Source: Streptomyces sp. NBC_01446 (GTDB lineage Bacteria; Actinomycetota; Actinomycetes; Streptomycetales; Streptomycetaceae). Taken from it: DNA of 64,000 nucleotides. The DNA is taken from the NCBI RefSeq assembly GCF_026340095.1, contig NZ_JAPEPO010000001.1:3006501-3070500 (forward strand), written 5' to 3'. The translations under genes were made by a program, and so were the position numbers. Positions 55,518 to 63,647 of this stretch are shown in pieces. A model generated the notes under the pieces. That model made no database searches and was not told the origin of the DNA. It saw only the letters and a program-made list of their open reading frames with translations. The first letter of the stretch is position 1, and every line of letters begins with the position of its first letter.

Positions 55518-56306
55518 TCAGCCGGCGATCGGCTTGCGGGCCTCGATCAGGTGGCGGGTGCTGTGGGCGACGAACGGCCCTTCCTTCGCGATCCGTTCAT
55601 GCAGCTCAAGGAGGCGCGGCCGGTACGCCTCGACGGTGAAGCCCGGGACCATCCAGATCACCTTGCGCAGGAAGTGGACGACGGCCCCGACGTCGTAGAA
55701 CTCGATGCGCAGACGCTCCGCGCGCAGGTCGACGACATCGAGGCCGGCCGCCTCGGCCTCGGCGCGCTCGGCCTCCGGGTCACGGCCGTTCCTGACCTCT
55801 TCCGGCTGCGGGCCGAGGAAGAACTCGACGACCTCGAAGACGCTGCTCGGGCCGACGTGCTGCGCGAAGTACGTACCGCCGGGCGTCAGCACCCGGGCGA
55901 TCTCGGCGAACGGGGCCTTCACCGGGTGGCGGCTGGTCACCAGGTCGAACGTGCCGTCGGCGAACGGCAGCGGCGCGCCCTCCGGCGAGGAGACGACCAC
56001 GACACCGCGCGGGGCGAGCAGCGCGGAGGCCTGGGCGACGTTGGGCGGCCAGCCCTCGGTGGCGGCGATCAGCGGGGGCAGCTTCGGGGCGGAGGCCAGT
56101 ACCTCACCGCCGCCGGTCTGGAGGTCGAGCCCGGCCGAGGCCCGGCCCATGCGCTCGCCCATAGCACGCGCATACCCCCAGGAGGGCCGCTCCTCGGTGG
56201 CCCGGCCGTCGAACCACGAGAAGTCCCAGCCCTCCACGGGGACGGCGGCCGCCTCCGCGAGGAGCTCGTCGAAGGGGCGGCCGGCGTGGGTCGGGGGTGT
56301 GCTCAT
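55518..56306 (-). CDS. Class I SAM-dependent methyltransferase
   Basis: A 262-residue protein. The fold is visible as ASAGLDLQTGGGEVLASAPK (motif I), VVVVSSPEG, then TFDLVTSRHPVKAPFAEIARV and LTPGGTYFAQHVG. Motif I is LDLQTGGGE rather than VLDxGxGxG, as in the Streptomyces subgroup annotated as methyltransferase-domain proteins. The open frame extends upstream to 56714, but ATG 56306 starts the conserved sequence. Substrate unknown; divergent from the P450 gene. Confidence 0.88.
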   Translation of the reverse strand: MSTPPTHAGRPFDELLAEAAAVPVEGWDFSWFDGRATEERPSWGYARAMGERMGRASAGLDLQTGGGEVLASAPKLPPLIAATEGWPPNVAQASALLAPRGVVVVSSPEGAPLPFADGTFDLVTSRHPVKAPFAEIARVLTPGGTYFAQHVGPSSVFEVVEFFLGPQPEEVRNGRDPEAERAEAEAAGLDVVDLRAERLRIEFYDVGAVVHFLRKVIWMVPGFTVEAYRPRLLELHERIAKEGPFVAHSTRHLIEARKPIAG

Positions 56307-56652
56307 GGGGCCATGTTCGCAGCGGCGTTCCCGCGACGGCACGTGCTTTTTGCACTGACCGTGCGGGAGGGGTGATGGCCGGGCGCCGGTCGCTGGATCG
56401 CGGGAAGGCGGGCGCGTGATCGTCGCGGGCCGGTGGATGATTCGCCGGGCGACTGCCGCGTGATCGACGCCGGGGTCTGACCGAACTCCCGCCCGGTTCA
56501 CGGAGCCTGCCCGCTGAAGTGGGCGGGGGAGGTCACCGTCCGCCCGCCCTCGGCCTACGGGGGTTCTCCACGTACCCTGGGCGGATCCGCTCCGGGCACC
56601 GCTGCCCGACACAGGTAACGGCACCGTCCGTCCCGCGCCGAAATGCGAGCAC
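56307..56652. other. 346-bp divergent region between the methyltransferase and the P450
   Basis: It holds two copies of CGCGTGATCG (56413-56422 and 56457-56466), spaced 44 bp, and a hairpin-forming GCCCGC...GTGGGC segment near 56510-56525. These may be regulatory, but nothing is diagnostic. No gene or RNA is evident. Confidence 0.4.
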
Positions 56653-57972
56653 ATGTCCGATCGTTCCCTCCGCTCCGTTCGTTCTGCCCGTTCAGCGATA
56701 GCGGCCTGGCTCACCCGCCTCTACTTCGCCCGGCTCCGGAAGAAGGGCGGCCTCGACCTCTCCGTCCTCTCGAAGCTGCCCGACGCGGCGCTCCTTCCGC
56801 TGCGCCGCGAGGGCCTCGACCCCGTGGCCGAGATCGGCGAGCTCCGCGACCGTGAGCCCGTCAGCCGGCTGCCCATCCCCGGCATGACGGTCTGGCTGGT
56901 CACCGGCTACGACGAGGCGAAGGCGGTACTGGGCCACGGGTCCGCCTTCAGCAACGACTTCCGGAACCTGGTCGGCAACACCGGTGTCACCGACGACCAG
57001 AACCCGGGCGGACTCGGCTTCACCGACCCGCCGGACCACACCCGGCTACGGAAGATGCTCACGCCGGAGTTCACGATGCGCCGGCTCTCCCGGCTCACGC
57101 CCCGTATCCACGCCATCGTCGAGGAGCGCCTCGCCGACCTCGCGAAGGCGGCGGACGGCGACGGTGCCGTGGACCTCGTCGAGCACTTCGCGATGCCGGT
57201 GCCCGCGCTGGTGATCTGCGAACTGCTCGGCGTCCCCTATGAGGACCGGGACGACTTCCAGCAGTTCTCCGTGGCCCGCTTCGACGTGTTCGGCGGCGCG
57301 GGCGCGTCGTTCAGCGCCGTGTCGCAGTCCCTCGACTACCTGCGCGGGATCGTCGCCGAGCAGCGCCGCAACCCCGGCGACGGCCTCCTCGGCATGCTCG
57401 TACGCGAATACGGCGACTCCATCACCGACGAGGAGCTCACGGGCCTCGCCGACGGCGTCCTCACCGGCGGCCTGGAGACCACCGCGAGCATGCTGGCGCT
57501 CGGCACGCTCATCCTGCTCCAGAACCCCGAGCACTTCACCGCGCTGCGCGACGCGGAGGACCCGGAGGCCGTCGCCGCGCCCTTCGTCGACGAGTTGCTG
57601 CGCCATCTGACCGTCGTCCAGACCGCGTTCCCGCGCTTCGCGCGCGAGGACGTCGAGATCGGCGGGGTCCAGATATCCGGCGGAGACATAGTCCTCGTCT
57701 CCCTCAGCGCCGCCGACCGCGACGCGCGCCTCGGCGAGGACATGGACCGCTTCGACCCGTCCCGCCAGGTCACCGGCTCCCACCTCGCGTTCGGCTACGG
57801 CATCCACCGCTGCATCGGCGCCGAACTCGGCAAGATGGAACTCCGCGCGGCCTTCCCCCAACTGGTCCGCCGCTTCCCTGAGTTGAAGCTCGCCGTAGAG
57901 CCCCGGGACCTGGAGTTCCGCAAGCTGTCGATCGTGTACGGGGTGGACTCACTGCCGGTCTACGTGGCCTGA
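56653..57972 (+). CDS. Cytochrome P450
   Basis: A 439-residue soluble P450. The I-helix is LTGGLETTASMLALGT, with a Glu-Thr pair in place of the common Asp-Thr or Asp/Glu-Thr. The K-helix ExxR is DELLRHLT and the heme-binding loop is AFGYGIHRCIGAELGKMEL with the ligand Cys. Substrate-recognition segment GLGFTDPPDHTRLRKMLTPE is standard for actinobacterial CYPs. The first ~30 residues are basic. No ferredoxin, reductase or biosynthetic cluster is adjacent, so redox partners must be supplied from elsewhere. Confidence 0.95.
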   Translation: MSDRSLRSVRSARSAIAAWLTRLYFARLRKKGGLDLSVLSKLPDAALLPLRREGLDPVAEIGELRDREPVSRLPIPGMTVWLVTGYDEAKAVLGHGSAFSNDFRNLVGNTGVTDDQNPGGLGFTDPPDHTRLRKMLTPEFTMRRLSRLTPRIHAIVEERLADLAKAADGDGAVDLVEHFAMPVPALVICELLGVPYEDRDDFQQFSVARFDVFGGAGASFSAVSQSLDYLRGIVAEQRRNPGDGLLGMLVREYGDSITDEELTGLADGVLTGGLETTASMLALGTLILLQNPEHFTALRDAEDPEAVAAPFVDELLRHLTVVQTAFPRFAREDVEIGGVQISGGDIVLVSLSAADRDARLGEDMDRFDPSRQVTGSHLAFGYGIHRCIGAELGKMELRAAFPQLVRRFPELKLAVEPRDLEFRKLSIVYGVDSLPVYVA

Positions 57973-58457
57973 AGCACGGTCCAGCCCCAGCACGCCACTG
58001 TGCTTCCGACGCCGATCGGACGGCGGCAAGCCGGTCCGAAGTCAGCACACCCTCGCGCCCTGACTGGAGCGTCCCCGCCCGAATAACCGGACGGGGATGC
58101 TGTCGCGCTCGCCACGCTACGTGCAGCGGTGCTCAGATCGTGCTATTTGATGCGTTCACCCAGCCTGGCCAACTGCCGTTCTGAGTCCTTCATGTGCCAC
58201 CATTCGAACAAGCGGATTCGGAAGGCTGACGAGGAAGAGCTCGTCTTCACCGTGCCGCAGCGGGGAACCTACGTCTCACCAGCGACGCAGCCGGTGGACC
58301 CGGCCGCCGAGGCCGACGAATGAGCAGCGGGACACCTCCCTTTTCCTGACGAGCAGCCTCAGGGCAACCGCAGGAGCGGTATCGCGCCTACCGTCGAAGG
58401 GAACCCGCCCCCCGGAGGCGATCCACCGTCACCGGACAGCGTGTAGCCGTTGCAAAC
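57973..58457. other. 485-bp region of degenerate, lower-GC sequence
   Basis: No intact gene. A short plus-strand frame (58129-58323) includes ELVFTVPQRGTYVS, which resembles the end of a GntR-type winged helix. The minus strand across 58144-58225 encodes RLFEWWHMKDSERQLARLGE before a stop, also protein-like. The two frames overlap, so at most one was ever real. The locally lower GC and stray fragments point to gene decay or a transferred piece. Confidence 0.45.
58129..58323 (+). pseudogene. Possible fragment of a GntR-family regulator
   Basis: Sixty-four codons from ATG 58129 to TGA, of which only the segment ELVFTVPQRGTYVS is recognisable as the wing of a GntR DNA-binding domain. The recognition helices are missing or scrambled (CHHSNKRIRKADEE). 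Codon use is less GC-biased than in neighbouring genes. Probably a decayed remnant. Confidence 0.35.
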
Positions 58458-59099
58458 TCACGCCTTCGGGAACGACACCTCCACGCGGCGGTTCTTCTTG
58501 CGGCCCTCTTCGCTGTTGTTGTCGGCGATCGGGTAGTCCTCGCTGTAGCCGCGCACCGCAAACGTGACGTCTTGATCCTGCGAACCGAGCGCTGCCGCGA
58601 GCTGCTCGTGCACAGCCTCCGCGCGCTTCTTCGAGAGCGTGAGCCCGTGGACGTACGACCCGAGGTCGTCCGTGAAGCCGAAGACGCGGACGTTCGTGGC
58701 GTTCTGCGCCTTGATCTCGTCGGCGATGGCCTGGATCCGGGACTTGGCGTCCGGATTCAGCTTGGAACTGTCCTTCTGGAACAGCACCTCCGACTGGAGC
58801 GCGAACTTCACGTCCTGATTGGTGTCCTCGCGCCGCTCGTCGCCGGACAGGTCCTCGACGACGGACTTGATGTCGAGCACCTTGGCCGGCGCCAGCGTGG
58901 AGCCGTCGGCGAGCTTCAGCCCCGGACTGTTGGCGTCGACCTCCGGGGGCGGAGAGGTGGTCGTACTTCCCGGAGGAGCGCCTGACGGCTTTGGATCATC
59001 GGCGTAGGCGCTGCCGCCGAGGCTTCCGCCGAGGGTGATCAGGGCGACGGTGGTGAGGGCGACGGTGGTGAGGGCGGCGAGGCGATGGGTGAGGGGCAT
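58458..59099 (-). CDS. Exported OmpA-like peptidoglycan-binding protein
   Basis: A 213-residue protein. The signal peptide ends near GGSAYA, and a Pro/Ser/Thr-rich linker follows. The C-terminal OmpA domain (about 95-210) has VLFQKDSSKLNPDAKSRIQA, the GFTDDLGSYVHGLTLSKKRA segment and EGRKKNRRVEVSF, which carry the residues that bind diaminopimelate. OmpA domains are unusual in Gram-positive bacteria but occur at Streptomyces Tad pilus loci. It starts four bases after the upstream lipoprotein stop, so the two are co-translated. Confidence 0.92.
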   Translation of the reverse strand: MPLTHRLAALTTVALTTVALITLGGSLGGSAYADDPKPSGAPPGSTTTSPPPEVDANSPGLKLADGSTLAPAKVLDIKSVVEDLSGDERREDTNQDVKFALQSEVLFQKDSSKLNPDAKSRIQAIADEIKAQNATNVRVFGFTDDLGSYVHGLTLSKKRAEAVHEQLAAALGSQDQDVTFAVRGYSEDYPIADNNSEEGRKKNRRVEVSFPKA

Positions 59100-59103
59100 G
59101 GGG

Positions 59104-59670
59104 TTACTCGCCCTCGGAGATTTCTACGGGGGCGGGGGGCATCGTCGGCACTTGGAGCTGAACCTTCGTGGTGCCTTCGGGAGGCGCGGGGAATTGGGCG
59201 AACCAGTCGACCGTCTGGCCCTGGTTGATGCCGCCTTCGAACTTGGTGCAGAGGCATCGGCCTTGTGTGTCCCTGAGCACCAGGTACTTCTTCTTGCCCG
59301 CTTGGTCGACGACGCTGGCTCCGGCCAGAGATCCGCCGTTCACCTGAAGTTCGGTCTCGTCGCTCTTCCACTCACTCGCCAGCCAGATACCCGAGCCACC
59401 GTTGGTCACCGTGCCGGTGATGTTGAGGAATCCGCCCTGATCACGGGAGACTGAATTGACGGTGACGGTGATGCCGTTGCTCTTCACCTCAGCAAGAGAC
59501 TTACTTTCGGCGGGAGCCGATTCCTTGGCATCCCCGCCGCTGCTCTTGCTGGACGAAGAGGAGGGCTTGGGGTTCTCGGATCCCTTGTCGTCTCCCCCGC
59601 CGCAGCCGGCCACCGTGAGGACCAGCCCAGTCGTGATCGCCACCGCGCTCAGGGTGTGCCGAACATTCAT
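59104..59670 (-). CDS. Predicted lipoprotein of the Tad locus
   Basis: A 188-residue protein with a lipobox (LVLTVAGC, Cys near residue 23), a Ser/Lys/Pro-rich linker and an extracellular domain with an immunoglobulin-like strand pattern (ITGTVTNGGSGIWLASEW). A RCLCTKFEGG segment contributes two cysteines. I do not recognise the family. Placed between the TadE-like and OmpA-like genes, it is probably a surface component of the pilus system. Confidence 0.82.
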   Translation of the reverse strand: MNVRHTLSAVAITTGLVLTVAGCGGGDDKGSENPKPSSSSSKSSGGDAKESAPAESKSLAEVKSNGITVTVNSVSRDQGGFLNITGTVTNGGSGIWLASEWKSDETELQVNGGSLAGASVVDQAGKKKYLVLRDTQGRCLCTKFEGGINQGQTVDWFAQFPAPPEGTTKVQLQVPTMPPAPVEISEGE

Positions 59671-59698
59671 CAGTGCGGCTTTCCTCTCTCATCGTTGG

Positions 59699-60310
59699 TC
59701 AGTCGGCCAAGTGAACGGAGAACAGAACCGAGGGATCAGGCAGATCCTCGATGTCGAAGTCGTCCGGGTCGAACTCGAACTGCTCGCCGCCGTCACAGTC
59801 GAAGACCACTGCTTTTGCCGGATCAGCATCCGGATCGACATCGCAACGAGGCTCGATCACGGCGATGGCGTCCGCCTTCGCGTGCTTGGACTCCGTACCT
59901 GGAATAACCGAGTCGCCGACGGCGTAGCGAGTCTCGACCTCCACTCGGTATCCCGGATGGCCATCCACGTCCGTGTCATCCGGTCCTGCTATGACATCTG
60001 CGTCGTTCTCCGCCGCCAGACGCTCTGCGGCCTCCGCTGCGCCCGCACCATCGAACTTGTCGCCGAGCAGCCAGTCACGCCAGGTGTCTCCCTGTCCTAC
60101 GGCCGCTCCCAATCCGTCGAGGAGTTCCTTCCGAGAGTCCTGTGCCGCAGCCAGCGCAGCCGCGTCCGCTGCGGACTGCGCACCGTTACGCGCCGAAGCT
60201 GCCTGGGCGAAGGCGAAGAAAGCGAATGCGACAAAGAGGAGAATCGCCGTCATCCATATGTAGACGGGGAGAGTCTGCCCTCGATCACCGCTCGGCAGCC
60301 GCGTGCTCAG
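59699..60310 (-). CDS. TadE/TadG-like pilus assembly protein, probable CTG start
   Basis: About 203 residues. An N-terminal membrane helix (YIWMTAILLFVAFAFFAFAQ) preceded by DRGQTLPVY and followed by ARNGAQSAADAAALAAAQ is the hallmark of Flp-locus TadE/TadG-like pseudopilins. The rest is an acidic extracellular domain. The best start is CTG at 60310, giving MSTRLPSGDRGQ and overlapping the upstream Flp stop as CTGA. No ATG, GTG or TTG gives the expected N-terminus, and ATG 60253 would cut into the membrane helix. Confidence 0.85.
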   Translation of the reverse strand: MSTRLPSGDRGQTLPVYIWMTAILLFVAFAFFAFAQAASARNGAQSAADAAALAAAQDSRKELLDGLGAAVGQGDTWRDWLLGDKFDGAGAAEAAERLAAENDADVIAGPDDTDVDGHPGYRVEVETRYAVGDSVIPGTESKHAKADAIAVIEPRCDVDPDADPAKAVVFDCDGGEQFEFDPDDFDIEDLPDPSVLFSVHLAD

Positions 60311-60528
60311 CCCCCGCCAATGACGTTGTTGACCGCATTGCCGATGGCCTGCGAAATCTTGCCGTCCAGGCCCAGCTGATCGATCAAGGTGTAGATCCCG
60401 GCAATCAGGATCATCAGGCCCGCATACTCCACGAACCCCGCCCCGGAATCCCGTTCTCTCCCGCGGACGCGGTCCCCCACCGTCACGGTCCACTTCACCC
60501 ACACCCCGAGTACGCGTTCCTTCAGCAC
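60307..60528 (-). CDS. Flp-type pilin
   Basis: A 73-residue prepilin starting at GTG 60528 with GAAGGGGA upstream. The leader is unusually long (LKERVLGVWVKWTVTVGDRV). The processing site and hydrophobic core are SGAGFVEYAGLMILIAGIY, matching the Flp pattern with Glu five and Tyr six positions after the cleaved Gly. It would polymerise into the Tad pilus fibre once cleaved. No prepilin peptidase gene is in the window. Its stop overlaps the next gene. Confidence 0.87.
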   Translation of the reverse strand: MLKERVLGVWVKWTVTVGDRVRGRERDSGAGFVEYAGLMILIAGIYTLIDQLGLDGKISQAIGNAVNNVIGGG

Positions 60529-60675
60529 GGTTTCCCCTTCGTTCCCGCACGACTTCGCCGCCCCGAACCTCCCGGGCACCATACGCAACGTACGGGAACT
60601 GCAACCCTCTGTGCCGTGTTTCGCACATTAACGGCGCACGCTTGACCGGAAGTTGGTCGCTTCCTGTCATGCCCC

Positions 60676-61510
60676 TCACCGCCCGTCGTACGCCACCACG
60701 ACCCCACCCAGGTCGCGGGCGACCTTCGCGCCGAGGGTGGCGTCGCAGAGGTTGACGGTCCAGTTGCCCGCGATGACCAGCTCGACGGGGACGCCGCGGT
60801 ATTTGATCGCCTCGCGCAGAGTGGCATCGCGGCGGGCGTGGGTCGGGTGCAGGGTCAGGGCGGCGCAGTTGGAGACTCCCGAACCCGGTTTTCCGGTCTC
60901 GCACTTGATGCTTCCGGTGCTCGTCGTCTCCCGCTGGAAGCAGCCCACCGACGCGGCCAGGTCGTCCGCCAGGGCGTCGGCCTTCTCGTAGGTGCGAGTG
61001 GAAGGGATGTCCGGGAGCGGGTACTTGGGGGTCTTCGACCCCTTGCCCTTCGCGTCCAGGACCACCGCGTGCAGCGCCTTCGCGATCGCCGGTGCGGACG
61101 GCGGGTCCATGACGCGGATGTACCAGTTCCCGGCCGCGACCAGCATCTGCGCGTACGCGCCTGTGCGCCCGGGACTCGATCGACGTACCGATCTCGGTCT
61201 TCGACACGTCGTCGGGGTCGAAGACCGAGATCTCGCTCTCGACCTTCACCCCGTCGACGGTCGCGACGCGGTCCGCCGTGGAGCTGCCGTCGTAGTCCCG
61301 GCTGCGCACGGTCGCGCAGTCGAGGCCGGTCTCGCCCATCGCCCGGACGACGGCCCTCGCCGTCGCGTACGTCGACTTGGCTGGCACGCCGGAGGGGATC
61401 GCCGTACTCGACGGCTCCGGGTGGGACTCGAAGCGGCCGCAGGCCGTGAGCACGGTGAGCGCGGTCGGTGCCAGGCAGGCGCCTGCCGCCGAGACAGCTC
61501 CGTTCTTCAT
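60676..61510 (-). pseudogene. Frameshifted lipoprotein gene of the Tad locus
   Basis: Two minus-strand frames together encode one protein. The first, from ATG 61510, has a lipobox (ALTVLTAC) and runs through VESEISVFDPDDVSKTEIG. The second continues as GAYAQMLVAAGNWYIRVMDP to the stop at 60676. They switch near 61173-61177, where a GAGTCCCGGGCG context joins the frames with a one-base offset. The span of 835 bp is not a multiple of three. Four cysteines in the second half suggest two disulfides. It is either a real frameshift or a sequencing error in a GC run. Confidence 0.78.
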
Positions 61511-61717
61511 CGGTCAGCCATTTCTGGGAGGGGTCGGCGCAAGGCCTTGAGTTCCCGTACCGACACCATCAGGCACCGTCCAGGAACTTGCCGGCGGCGC
61601 GCACCTTGGCGCCCAGTCATGTGACCCCCGTAGTGAGTCGCCACAGTTGCCGAATTCGCAACTGCCAACTAATCGCTCACACCACTGTACCCAGTCGACG
61701 TCTCACGCCGCAGTCCC

Positions 61718-62620
61718 TCAACGCCCCAGAATCGAACCGAAGTTGGACCCGGAGCCCAGGAACATGCCCGTCGCGATCAGGATCATCGTGGCCGGGAGCA
61801 TGAAGACGAGGGTGACCATCGTGGCCTTCGGAATCGTCTTCGCGGCCCGGCGGCGGGAGTTCTGGGCGTCGGTGCGCCGCATGTCCGTGGCGATCTGGAT
61901 GAGGGTCTCGGCGATGGGCGAGCCGAGTTCCTCGCCCTGCTGGAGCGCGGAGACGAACTGGGCGACCTGTTCGGAAGCGTTGCGCCGGCGCAGCTCGTCG
62001 AACGCCTGGCGCCGGCTGACGCCCATGTCCATTTGCCGGAGCGTAATGCGCAACTCGTCGGCCCACGGACCCTCGTACTTCTCGGCGACCCGGTCGAGCG
62101 CCTGCCGGAAGCCCAGGCCCGCGCTGACGACGACGGCGAGTACGTCGAGGAAGTCGGGGAGCGTGCGGTCGATGACCTCTTTGCGCTCGCGTGTGGCCTG
62201 CCAGATCAGACCGTCCGCGGCGAGGAGGCCGAACGCGAGGGTGAGGGCGGCGAACAGGGTCTGGCCGTTGGTGAGGAAGACCAGGCCGAGGACGACGCCG
62301 AAGACCCCGTAGACCGCGCGGCGGGCGGCGTAGCGGTCGATGGTGAGGCCGCCCGGGTTCCCCGCCATGTCGATCTTGCGGCGCTTCGAGGCGACGCGGC
62401 GGGGGCCCATGGCCCGAAGGACGAGGGGGGCGAAGCGCATGCCCAGGCGGTCGACCGCGGACCCGGCGGCGGACACGCGCGTGGCGCCGACCTCGAGGGC
62501 GATGGCCAGGTCGCCGGGGAGCTTGGCCTCGGCGCGGTACATGCGGATGCCCAGGAAGATCCCGAGGACGGCGAGGCCCGTCGCGAGGGCGAGCAGCAGC
62601 CCGATCAGACCCGTACTCAT
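61718..62620 (-). CDS. tadC: Tad pilus inner-membrane platform protein TadC
   Basis: A 300-residue T2SSF-domain protein. Membrane helices lie near the N-terminus (LIGLLLALATGLAVLGIFLG), in the middle (about 110-150) and at the C-terminus (MVTLVFMLPATMILIATGMF). The T2SSF core has LPDFLDVLAVVVSAGLGFRQ and a cytoplasmic helix bundle with EELGSPIAETLIQIATDMR. With TadB it forms the platform on which TadA drives pilin assembly. Confidence 0.92.
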   Translation of the reverse strand: MSTGLIGLLLALATGLAVLGIFLGIRMYRAEAKLPGDLAIALEVGATRVSAAGSAVDRLGMRFAPLVLRAMGPRRVASKRRKIDMAGNPGGLTIDRYAARRAVYGVFGVVLGLVFLTNGQTLFAALTLAFGLLAADGLIWQATRERKEVIDRTLPDFLDVLAVVVSAGLGFRQALDRVAEKYEGPWADELRITLRQMDMGVSRRQAFDELRRRNASEQVAQFVSALQQGEELGSPIAETLIQIATDMRRTDAQNSRRRAAKTIPKATMVTLVFMLPATMILIATGMFLGSGSNFGSILGR

Positions 62621-62662
62621 GACCTGCCTCGCTCGGCGTGGGCCGGATGACGTACGCCCATG

Positions 62663-63613
62663 TCAGACCTCGATCTTCCCGAGCCGGCGGATCACGAAGA
62701 ACCCGATGCCGTACAGGCCGAGCGAGACGAGGATCAGCGCCTGGCCGACCGGCGATCCCGTCACTCTGGCCAGCGCGCCCTCGTTCGACGAGTTGATCAG
62801 GAGCAGCGAGCCGAGGCCGAGGAGCGGCACGGTGAACGCGGTCGCGTTGACCTCGGAGAGCATCGTGCGGATCTCGCGCCGGGTCTCCTTGCGGTCCTCC
62901 AGGGTCTGGGTGAGGTTCCGCAGGGACGACACGACCGAGCCGCCCGCCTTGTTGGCGAGGACGAGGGTCGTGACCAGGACGACGAGTTCGCGGGAGGGGA
63001 GGCGTTCGGCGAGCTCGCCGAGGGTGTCGTCGATGGTGCGGCCGAGCGCGAGCTGGTCGGCGACCATGGACAGCTCCTCGCCCGCGGGCGCCTCCAGCTC
63101 CTCCGCGGCCATCGCGAGGGACGTACGCAGGGCGAGCCCGGCGGCGGTGGCGTTGGCCAAAAGGCGTGCCACGTCCGGGAGTTGGTTGATGAACGCCTCG
63201 ATGCGCTTCTGCCGCTGCCAGTTGAGGAAGATCACCGCGCTCCACGCGCCGACCAGCCCCGCGATCGGCCCGAAGAAGGGCGCGAGGGCGGCCGACGCGA
63301 TCAGCCAGAGGGCGACGACCACGGCGAGTACGTACGTGAAGAACTCCCCCGCCGTCAGGTCCAGCCCCGTCGCGGACAGGCGCAGATGGATGGCGCGGCC
63401 GAGCCGGGTGCGGCGCAGCCTGCGGTCGACGGTGGCGAAGCGGCGTACGCGACCGGATGCGCCGCCGTGCGGCCCGGCGCCCGACAGGCCGTCGAGCCGG
63501 TCGACGAGGGCCTGTCGCTGGGCGCGCCCGGACGCGTACGCATGGAGGCCGGCGACGGCGAGTGCGCAGGTCAGGATGGTGGCGCCGAGGGCGATGAGGG
63601 CGGGGTCGCTCAT
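62663..63613 (-). CDS. tadB: Tad pilus inner-membrane platform protein TadB
   Basis: A 316-residue T2SSF-domain protein starting at ATG 63613. An N-terminal helix (LIALGATILTCALAVAGLHA), a central pair (FFTYVLAVVVALWLIASAAL) and two C-terminal helices bracket the domain QLPDVARLLANATAAGLALR. TadB is the partner of TadC, encoded 42 bp downstream. The long frame upstream overlaps the tadA 3' end and is not part of this gene. Confidence 0.92.
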   Translation of the reverse strand: MSDPALIALGATILTCALAVAGLHAYASGRAQRQALVDRLDGLSGAGPHGGASGRVRRFATVDRRLRRTRLGRAIHLRLSATGLDLTAGEFFTYVLAVVVALWLIASAALAPFFGPIAGLVGAWSAVIFLNWQRQKRIEAFINQLPDVARLLANATAAGLALRTSLAMAAEELEAPAGEELSMVADQLALGRTIDDTLGELAERLPSRELVVLVTTLVLANKAGGSVVSSLRNLTQTLEDRKETRREIRTMLSEVNATAFTVPLLGLGSLLLINSSNEGALARVTGSPVGQALILVSLGLYGIGFFVIRRLGKIEV

Positions 63614-63647
63614 GATCCGCCACCCTCGACGGCGGGTCGCTCGGTCC

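Noticed and set aside
56307..57972. P450 and neighbouring methyltransferase as a biosynthetic gene cluster
   Set aside because: They are divergent with no synthase, carrier protein, ferredoxin or exporter nearby. Two tailoring-type genes are not enough for a cluster call.
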